DNA from: an uncultured Clostridia bacterium
GTDB taxonomy: Bacteria > Bacillota > Clostridia > Lachnospirales > CAG-274
Direction of reading: 5' to 3'
Length of the DNA: 13,024 nt
Assembly (NCBI GenBank): GCA_947589405.1
Contig: CANQBT010000052.1
Coordinates: forward strand, 1-13,024
Shown: positions 1-5,652 of the stretch, piece after piece
Layout of the letters: each line of letters opens with the position of its first letter
Numbering within the stretch: the first letter of the stretch is position 1
The notes under the pieces: generated by a model
Told to the model about the DNA's origin: nothing
What the model saw: the letters and a program-made list of their open reading frames with translations, nothing else
Database searches by the model: none
Translations under genes and position numbers: made by a program

Positions 1-1322
1 CCCTTGACAGGTCTTTCCCTTATTACATCAGACTTCTTGGCAGCTGCTATAACTGCGCCTATTTCCATTCTTTTGGCAACATAGCCCTCATCATATATTT
101 CAGCGACCTGTCCTGTTGCAAGTCCTATCTGGTTGCCATATGAGCTGTAGCCATGAGCAGCTGAACGCACAAGCTTGGATTGAGGAAGCTTGCCCTGAAG
201 AGTAGCGCTTACGGGAACCGTAGGATCTCCTGCGCCTGTCACTCTCATAGCCTGATACACATAGCTTCTGCCTGACAGCGGATCTCTTATACAGCCGCCT
301 ATACATGTAGCAGCGCCGCCGAATGGCTCTATTTCCGTTGGGTGATTATGGGTTTCGTTCTTGAACATAATGAGGTAGTCCTCATATTTTCCGTCTATAT
401 CCACAGGAACTACTATACTGCAAGCATTTATTTCCTCTGATTCGTCAAAGTTATCAAGCTTACCCTGCTTTTTAAGGGCTCTCATTCCTATAACGGCTAT
501 ATCCATAAGACATTGAGGCTTGTTTTCTCTTCCCAATTCCTTCCTAAGATCCAGATAAGTCTTATAGGCATCGCTAATTACCTTCTTATATTCGCTGTCC
601 TCTATTTTCACATCGGTAATATTTGTTGCAAATGTCGTGTGTCTGCAATGGTCAGACCAGTATGTATCTATTACTCTTATTTCCGTAATGCTGGGATCTC
701 TCTTTTCCGTATTCTTGAAATAATCCTGACAGAAAATAATATCTGCGTCGCTCATAGCAAGTCCAAGCTCTGCTCTTAATGCCTTAAGCTCGTCCTCGCT
801 TTTGTCAATAAATCCTGTTACGGTTTCTACACTATGGGGAATATTAAGCTTCATTCTGAGAGTTTCGGGCTTATCCATAGAAGCTTCTCTTGAATCAACG
901 GGATTTATACAGTAATGCTTTATTTTTTCAATATCCTCAGCCATAAGTTTTCCTTTGAGCACAAATATCTTGGCTGCGGCAATAACGGCGTTGTCGTCGC
1001 CTGATACTATCTGAACGCATTGCATTGCGGAATCCGCTCTTTGGTCATACTGTCCCGGAAGATATTCCATGCCAAATACATACTCGTCCTCTGCAACATC
1101 AAAGCTTTCCATATACACGTTGTCAACAGGGGGTTCTGAGAATATTGTAGTCTTTGCCGCCTCAAAGGCTTCTTCGGAAATATCCTCAACATCGTATCTG
1201 TACAGTATTCTTAAGCCCTCTAAAGCGCTTATTTCCAGATTTTCCTTAACATCAGCATAAAGCTGACCTGCTTCAATATCACAGCCCTTTTTCTTTTCTA
1301 CATAAATTCTTTTAATAGCCAT
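1..1322 (-). CDS. purL: Phosphoribosylformylglycinamidine synthase, large type, N-terminal part (runs off the left edge)
   Basis: FGAM synthase converts FGAR, ATP and glutamine to FGAM in de novo purine synthesis in the cytosol. The frame is open from an ATG at 1322 to the window edge, giving about 440 residues. It shows the conserved PurL block YWSDHCRHTTF at residues 221-231 and the nucleotide/metal-binding block FKNETHNHPTEIEPFGG at about 320-336, followed by a glycine-rich ATCIGGCIRDPLSGR stretch. The first block lies more than 200 residues in, whereas in the short Bacillus-type PurL it lies near the N-terminus. This protein is therefore the large form of roughly 1,250 residues, with a PurS-like N-terminal domain and a C-terminal glutaminase domain expected beyond the window. 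The ribosome site AAAGGAAG occupies the 13-bp gap after tgt, so the two genes are probably co-transcribed. No stop or frameshift was seen in the visible part. Confidence 0.95.
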   Translation of the reverse strand, partial: MAIKRIYVEKKKGCDIEAGQLYADVKENLEISALEGLRILYRYDVEDISEEAFEAAKTTIFSEPPVDNVYMESFDVAEDEYVFGMEYLPGQYDQRADSAMQCVQIVSGDDNAVIAAAKIFVLKGKLMAEDIEKIKHYCINPVDSREASMDKPETLRMKLNIPHSVETVTGFIDKSEDELKALRAELGLAMSDADIIFCQDYFKNTEKRDPSITEIRVIDTYWSDHCRHTTFATNITDVKIEDSEYKKVISDAYKTYLDLRKELGRENKPQCLMDIAVIGMRALKKQGKLDNFDESEEINACSIVVPVDIDGKYEDYLIMFKNETHNHPTEIEPFGGAATCIGGCIRDPLSGRSYVYQAMRVTGAGDPTVPVSATLQGKLPQSKLVRSAAHGYSSYGNQIGLATGQVAEIYDEGYVAKRMEIGAVIAAAKKSDVIRERPVK

Positions 1323-1335
1323 AATATCTTCCTTT

Positions 1336-2472
1336 CTATTTTTTATCGTTTTCCAAAAAGCCTTCAAGTCTCATTTTCTTATATTGAGAAAAGCTTCCGT
1401 TATCAATGGCGTTTCTTATTTCTTCCATCATGTTGTTGAAGAAATACAGATTGTGAATAACGCAGAGCCTCATTGCCAGCATTTCCTTAGCCTTGAATAA
1501 ATGCCTTATATAAGCTTTAGTATATTTTTGGCATGTGGGACAATGGCAGTCCTCTGCAATGGGAGTATCGTCCAGCTCGTACTTTGCATTGTTCAGATTA
1601 AGCTTTCCTCTGTTTGTATATACATTGGCATGTCTGCCATTGCGTGCCGGCAGCACACAGTCGAAAAAGTCGATACCTCTTTCAACAGCCTCCAGTATAT
1701 TGGCAGGAGTGCCTACGCCCATAAGATATGTGGGCTTGTCCTGAGGCAGATACGGCACAACATTTTCAATGATCTCATACATCTGCTCATGGCTTTCGCC
1801 TACGGCTAAACCACCTATGGCATAGCCGGGCAGATCAAATTCGCTTATCCTCTTTGCATGGTCAATGCGTATATCCTTGTATATACCGCCTTGATTTATG
1901 CCGAATAAAAGCTGCTCTTTATTAATGGTATTCTCCATAGAGTTAAGCTCGTTCAGCTTGTTTATACACCTTTCAAGCCACCTTGTAGTCCTCTCTACAG
2001 AGTTCAGCATATATTTTCTTTCCGAAAGCGCAGGAGGACATTCGTCAAAAGCCATAGCTATGGTAGAGCCTAAATTGGACTGTATAGTCATGCTCTCCTC
2101 AGGTCCCATAAATATCTTATGTCCGTCTATGTGCGAATTGAAATATACGCCTTCCTCTTTTATATTTCTGAGTGCAGCCAGTGAAAAAACCTGAAAACCT
2201 CCCGAATCTGTAAGTATAGGCTTGTCCCATACCATAAATTTATGAAGTCCTCCAAGCTGTTTAACGACCTTGTCTCCGGGTCTTAAATGAAGATGATAGG
2301 TATTGGAAAGCTCTACCTGACACTTGATATTATTCAGATCCTCAGTAGATACGGCGCCTTTTATGGCGGCAGCTGTACCTACATTCATAAACACAGGAGT
2401 CTGTATTGTGCCATGTACGGTCCTAAAAGCACCACGCTTTGCCATACCCTCTGTTTTAAGTAATTTATACAT
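1336..2472 (-). CDS. tgt: tRNA-guanine transglycosylase (queuosine biosynthesis)
   Basis: TGT exchanges guanine-34 for preQ1 (or queuine) in the anticodon of Asn, Asp, His and Tyr tRNAs. The 378-residue length is normal for the family. DSGGFQVFSL at 89-98 supplies the general-base Asp89. FDCVLPARNGR at 270-280 carries the nucleophile Asp271. The zinc site is Cys309, Cys311, Cys314 and His340. Cys145 (in FDEC) and Val224 (in GLAVGES) match the Cys/Val pair of preQ1-using bacterial TGT, whereas eukaryotic queuine enzymes have smaller or changed residues there. PreQ1 is therefore the likely substrate (inference). The ATG at 2472 is preceded by GAGG at suitable spacing, and a good promoter lies 30-58 bp upstream. 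It is first in an operon with purL, with no queA, yajC or secD neighbours as often found elsewhere. Confidence 0.97.
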   Translation of the reverse strand: MYKLLKTEGMAKRGAFRTVHGTIQTPVFMNVGTAAAIKGAVSTEDLNNIKCQVELSNTYHLHLRPGDKVVKQLGGLHKFMVWDKPILTDSGGFQVFSLAALRNIKEEGVYFNSHIDGHKIFMGPEESMTIQSNLGSTIAMAFDECPPALSERKYMLNSVERTTRWLERCINKLNELNSMENTINKEQLLFGINQGGIYKDIRIDHAKRISEFDLPGYAIGGLAVGESHEQMYEIIENVVPYLPQDKPTYLMGVGTPANILEAVERGIDFFDCVLPARNGRHANVYTNRGKLNLNNAKYELDDTPIAEDCHCPTCQKYTKAYIRHLFKAKEMLAMRLCVIHNLYFFNNMMEEIRNAIDNGSFSQYKKMRLEGFLENDKK

Positions 2473-2501
2473 ATTTTACCTCAATTTTATTAATATAAAA
2501 C

Positions 2502-2530
2502 AGTATACTACAAATTTATTGCATAATCAA
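2502..2530 (-). promoter_or_regulatory. Sigma-A type promoter for tgt-purL
   Basis: On the minus strand TTGATT (2530-2525) is followed by a 17-bp spacer and TATACT (2507-2502). Transcription would start about 23 bp upstream of the tgt ATG. The elements match consensus at 4/6 and 5/6 with ideal spacing. Confidence 0.7.
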
Positions 2531-2542
2531 TAATAATTTGCA

Positions 2543-2571
2543 TTGCAAGACGGCTTAAATTAATATATACT
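2543..2571 (+). promoter_or_regulatory. Sigma-A type promoter for the RNA methyltransferase gene
   Basis: TTGCAA (2543-2548), a 17-bp spacer and TATACT (2566-2571) lie 30 bp upstream of the ATG at 2601. A second hexamer, TATAAT at 2571-2576, overlaps but has a 22-bp spacing. The -35 box is only 12 bp from the -35 box of the divergent tgt promoter. Confidence 0.7.
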
Positions 2572-2600
2572 ATAATTAATAACAGGATAGGAGAACGAGT

Positions 2601-3722
2601 ATGGATAAATATATTATACAATTAACATGTGCCTTCGGACTGGAAGCAGTCGTCAGAAGAGAAGCAGAAAGACTTGGCTTTGAAAAAATATCTGTTTCGG
2701 ACGGCTGTGTAGAGTTTGTAGGCGATCTTAATGATATAGCAAAGGCCAATATAGGATTAAGGGCGGCAGATAAGGTGCTTATTGTTGTAGGCAAGTTTTA
2801 TACTTTGACATTTGATATGCTTTTCAATCTGACCTATGAGATGCCATGGACAGACTTTTTACCAAAGGACGCCAATTTCATTGTTACAGGCAAATCCTAT
2901 AAATCCACTTTGTCAAGCGTACCCGCATGTCAGTCAATAGTTGAAAAAGCAATTATTAAAAAGCTACAGACAAAATACAATATAAGCCGCTTTCCCAAAA
3001 CAGGAGCAAAATATATAATACAAGTGGCTCTGTTAAGGAATACCGTAACAATAACGCTTAATACATCGGGACCGTCGCTGCATAAAAGAGGCTATCGTCG
3101 TGGACAGGTAATGGCACCCTTGAAGGAAACGATGGCAGCGGCGCTTATTGAACTGAGCTGTTGGAGAAAGGACAGAATATTTCTGGATCCCTGCTGCGGT
3201 TCAGGCACTATTCCCATTGAAGCCGCTATGATAGGCAGAAATATTTCTCCCGGAATTATGAGGAGATTTGCAGCCGAAAGCTGGGATTTTATACCGTCGG
3301 AGGTATGGAAAAAGGCAAGGAAAGAAGCCTATGCTACACCCCTTAAAATATACGGCTCTGATATAAACAGCCATGCAATTGAAATTTCAAAGGCAAATGC
3401 CGAAAATGCCGGAGTTGACGACTGCATAGAGTTTGAATGTATACCCTTCAATAAGCTGAAACTCAAGGGTGGCTACGGCATATGCATAGCCAATCCGCCC
3501 TATGCTGAAAGAATGGGGAATTTAGACGATGTTGAAAGACTTTACAGAGATATGGGCAATCTTTTCAGAAATAACGATACCTGGTCAGCATATTTTATTA
3601 CATCTCATGAGAGATTTGAAAAGCTTTACGGTAAAAAAGCCGATAAAAAGAGAAAGCTTTTCAACGGAAATGTAAAGACAGATTATTATCAGTATTTTGG
3701 GAAAAACCCGCCTAAGAAATAA
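2601..3722 (+). CDS. THUMP-domain class I SAM-dependent RNA methyltransferase (YpsC/RlmL type)
   Basis: Probable rRNA guanine-N2 methyltransferase of the family that includes Bacillus YpsC and the N-terminal half of E. coli RlmL. At 373 residues it is close to the single-domain YpsC length and lacks the RlmK half fused in E. coli. A ferredoxin-like/THUMP RNA-binding region covers roughly residues 1-155. The methyltransferase domain follows, with the SAM-binding motif DPCCGSGT at 196-203, an acidic SAM contact in YGSDIN at 251-256, and the catalytic NPPY at 298-301. NPPY is the signature of enzymes acting on exocyclic or ring-attached amino groups. The start ATG has GGAG about 9 bp upstream. 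The gene stands alone, divergent from tgt and convergent with ftsY. The exact rRNA position modified cannot be read from sequence, so no gene symbol is given. Confidence 0.93.
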   Translation: MDKYIIQLTCAFGLEAVVRREAERLGFEKISVSDGCVEFVGDLNDIAKANIGLRAADKVLIVVGKFYTLTFDMLFNLTYEMPWTDFLPKDANFIVTGKSYKSTLSSVPACQSIVEKAIIKKLQTKYNISRFPKTGAKYIIQVALLRNTVTITLNTSGPSLHKRGYRRGQVMAPLKETMAAALIELSCWRKDRIFLDPCCGSGTIPIEAAMIGRNISPGIMRRFAAESWDFIPSEVWKKARKEAYATPLKIYGSDINSHAIEISKANAENAGVDDCIEFECIPFNKLKLKGGYGICIANPPYAERMGNLDDVERLYRDMGNLFRNNDTWSAYFITSHERFEKLYGKKADKKRKLFNGNVKTDYYQYFGKNPPKK

Positions 3723-3801
3723 TAGATTTGAGCAGATATACATTGATTGCCCTAGAGTCAAAATATTATCCCATAAGCAAAGATCTACATATAAAAAACA
3801 A

Positions 3802-3857
3802 AGCTGCTGCATTAATATCTTTTATGCTCATAGATAATAATGCAGCAGCTCTTTTTT
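3802..3857. terminator. Bidirectional intrinsic terminator
   Basis: AGCTGCTGCATTA (3802-3814) and TAATGCAGCAGCT (3838-3850) form a perfect 13-bp stem. After one A-A mismatch the stem continues with TATCT/AGATA (3816-3820 with 3832-3836), leaving an 11-nt loop. On the plus strand CTTTTTT follows at 3851-3857, ending the methyltransferase transcript about 80 bp after its stop. On the minus strand TTTGTTTTTT follows the stem, ending the smc-ftsY transcript about 60 bp after the ftsY stop. Confidence 0.9.
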
Positions 3858-3910
3858 CAAAATTGCTTGATATAAAGGATATTGCCCTGCTGAAATTGTC
3901 TGAATTGCTG

Positions 3911-5077
3911 TTATTCTTCAAAAAGAGCCTTTGCAAAGCTTTTCGGATCAAAGGGCTGTAGATCGTCTATTCCTTCCCCTACGCCTACAAAGCGCACAGG
4001 TATATTCATTTCATTTTTTATAGCTATAACAATACCGCTCTTAGCCGTACCGTCAAGCTTTGTAAGTACGATACCGCTTATATTGGCTGTTTCTTTAAAA
4101 AGCTTTGCCTGCTGTATGGCGTTTTGTCCTGTTGTAGCGTCAAGCACAAGAAATACCTCTGTATGAGCCATAGGATATTCTCTTTCTATTATTCCGGCAA
4201 TTTTTTTAAGCTCATTCATAAGATTTTTCTTATTGTGAAGTCTGCCTGCCGTATCGCATATAAGTAAGTCTGTTTTTCTTGCCTTTGCAGCCTGTACGGC
4301 GTCAAATACAACCGCAGCGGGATCGGAATTTTCCTGATGCTTTATAACATCGCAGCTGTTTCTGTCACCCCATATCTGGAGTTGATCTATAGCGGCGGCT
4401 CTGAATGTATCTGCCGCTGCCAGAAGTACGGACTTTCCTTCGCTTATATAGTTATGGGCAAGCTTTCCTATAGTTGTGGTCTTGCCTACGCCGTTTACTC
4501 CTATTACAAGAATTACCGATGGTGACGGAAGCTCAAGAGATTCCTCGTCTTTTTCAAGTATTTCCGAAATAATATCGGAAATAGCGCCCTTTATATCGGA
4601 AACATCCGTGATCCTTTCGCTTTTTACCTTATCTCTGAGCTGTTCTATAATATATACGGAGGTTTCAACGCCAATATCGGACATGATAAGAGTTTCCTCC
4701 AACTCTTCAAAAAGGTCCTCATCAACTTTTACAAAGGACTTAAGTACATTGTCAACTCCTGACATAATGTTATCTCTTGTCTTTGCAAGACCTGCCTTTA
4801 TTTTTGAAAAGAATCTCTGCTTGGGCTTATCCTCCTGAACCTCTTCGTCATCGTCATTTACGGAAGCTTCTTCGAATAACTCTTCCTCAATAGTTTCTTC
4901 CTCAATAATTTCTTCCTCAGTATTTTCAGGTTCCTTATACTCTTGGACTGTTTCCGTATCTTGAGGCTCTTCGTTTTCTTCAGGGCTTTCGGTTTCCTCT
5001 GTTACCTCGATACTTTCAGATTCGGTTTCGGTCGGATCGATATTATTTTTCTTTTTAAGAAAATCAAACAATGCCAT
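3911..5077 (-). CDS. ftsY: Signal recognition particle receptor FtsY
   Basis: FtsY is the GTPase docking partner of Ffh/SRP that delivers nascent membrane proteins to the translocon. The protein has 388 residues from the ATG at 5077. Upstream is only an in-frame TTG, and AAAGGAG sits 9 bp before the ATG. An acidic, Glu-rich A domain spans about residues 15-84, followed by the helical N domain (about 90-180) and the GTPase G domain. G-domain motifs are GVNGVGKTTTIGKL (about 193-206), DTFRAAAIDQL (223-233), DTAGRLH (275-281), TKLDGTAKSG (339-348) and GVGEGIDDLQPFD (365-377). The start overlaps the smc stop as TGATG, implying translational coupling behind smc. The protein ends in a normal position and looks intact. 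Part of the acidic domain is encoded by a 15-bp tandem repeat. Confidence 0.97.
   Translation of the reverse strand: MALFDFLKKKNNIDPTETESESIEVTEETESPEENEEPQDTETVQEYKEPENTEEEIIEEETIEEELFEEASVNDDDEEVQEDKPKQRFFSKIKAGLAKTRDNIMSGVDNVLKSFVKVDEDLFEELEETLIMSDIGVETSVYIIEQLRDKVKSERITDVSDIKGAISDIISEILEKDEESLELPSPSVILVIGVNGVGKTTTIGKLAHNYISEGKSVLLAAADTFRAAAIDQLQIWGDRNSCDVIKHQENSDPAAVVFDAVQAAKARKTDLLICDTAGRLHNKKNLMNELKKIAGIIEREYPMAHTEVFLVLDATTGQNAIQQAKLFKETANISGIVLTKLDGTAKSGIVIAIKNEMNIPVRFVGVGEGIDDLQPFDPKSFAKALFEE
4881..4925. repeat. 15-bp tandem repeat, 3 copies, inside ftsY
   Basis: Three adjacent 15-bp units start at 4881, 4896 and 4911. They read TCTTCCTCAATAGTT, TCTTCCTCAATAATT and TCTTCCTCAGTATTT. 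On the coding strand they encode a five-residue pattern of three Glu plus two variable residues in the acidic N-terminal domain. Whole-unit gain or loss would keep the frame, so length variation between strains is plausible. Confidence 0.8.
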
Positions 5078-5550
5078 CAAATGACACTCCTTTCATTGAA
5101 TTTAACCGATACAAGCTTTGAAATACCTTGCTCCTGCATTGTAACGCCATACAAAATATCAGCCGCCTCCATAGTACCCTTTCTGTGAGTTATGACAACA
5201 AACTGTGTATCGTCTGTGAAATTTTTAAGATATTCCGCATATCTTACTACATTTGCATCGTCAAGAGCGGCTTCTATTTCGTCAAGTATACAGAACGGTG
5301 AAGGCTTCATTTTAAGTATGGCAAATAAAAGCGCAATGGCAGTAAGGGCTTTCTCACCGCCTGAAAGAGCCATCATATTCTTGAGAGCCTTGCCCGGCGG
5401 CTGCGCAGCTATTTCAATACCGCAGTTAAGTATATCCTTATCATCGCTTAGCTTCAGCTCCGCCACACCTCCGCCGAACATTTCCGCAAAGGTGCTGCTG
5501 AAATTTTTGCTTATAACGGCAAACTGTTCATTAAACTGTTTTTCCATCAT
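5077..5550 (-). CDS. smc: SMC chromosome segregation protein, C-terminal fragment (same frame as the N-terminal part)
   Basis: This is the C-terminal ATPase half of SMC, cut off from the rest by an in-frame TAA at 5652-5650. The first ATG after that stop is at 5550, giving 157 residues, but homology begins straight after the stop. The 33 intervening codons read SDVRERYNFLKKNRDD onward, a standard continuation of SMC. The fragment carries FGGGVAELKL (local 25-34), the ABC signature LSGGEKAL (62-69) and Walker B ending in Asp90-Glu91 (CILDE), followed by the D-loop region. There is no Walker A here. No convincing Shine-Dalgarno precedes the ATG at 5550 or any in-frame start before it, so independent translation is doubtful. 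It ends in TGA, which overlaps the ftsY ATG. Confidence 0.8.
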   Translation of the reverse strand: MMEKQFNEQFAVISKNFSSTFAEMFGGGVAELKLSDDKDILNCGIEIAAQPPGKALKNMMALSGGEKALTAIALLFAILKMKPSPFCILDEIEAALDDANVVRYAEYLKNFTDDTQFVVITHRKGTMEAADILYGVTMQEQGISKLVSVKFNERSVI

Positions 5551-5649
5551 TGAATTCAGATCATCAATGATCTCAACAAGCTTTTTTTCTGTTTCAAGAA
5601 TATCATCTCTGTTCTTTTTGAGGAAATTATATCTTTCCCTTACATCGGA

Positions 5650-5652
5650 TTA
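5650..5652 (-). other. smc: In-frame ochre codon interrupting smc
   Basis: The coding strand reads GAA GAA TAA TCC GAT GTA AGG GAA AGA. SMC proteins normally have a Tyr or similar residue after the NVNL..EE motif at this point. One base change at position 5650 (TAA to TAT or TAC) would restore a continuous 1,190-residue SMC. The frame is identical on both sides, so this is a substitution and not an indel. Confidence 0.9.

Noticed and set aside
3728..3961. Small open frames on both strands over the terminator between the methyltransferase and ftsY
   Set aside because: They cross the terminator hairpin and the end of ftsY, with no ribosome site and no recognisable protein.
5077..5080. TTG at 5080 as the ftsY start
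   Set aside because: The ATG at 5077 follows immediately and has the better-spaced AAAGGAG and the TGATG overlap with smc.
5650..5652. Reassigned TAA (alternative genetic code) to explain the smc interruption
   Set aside because: TAA ends ftsY, the RNA methyltransferase, the CLC gene and apgM at their expected lengths, so it works as a stop here.
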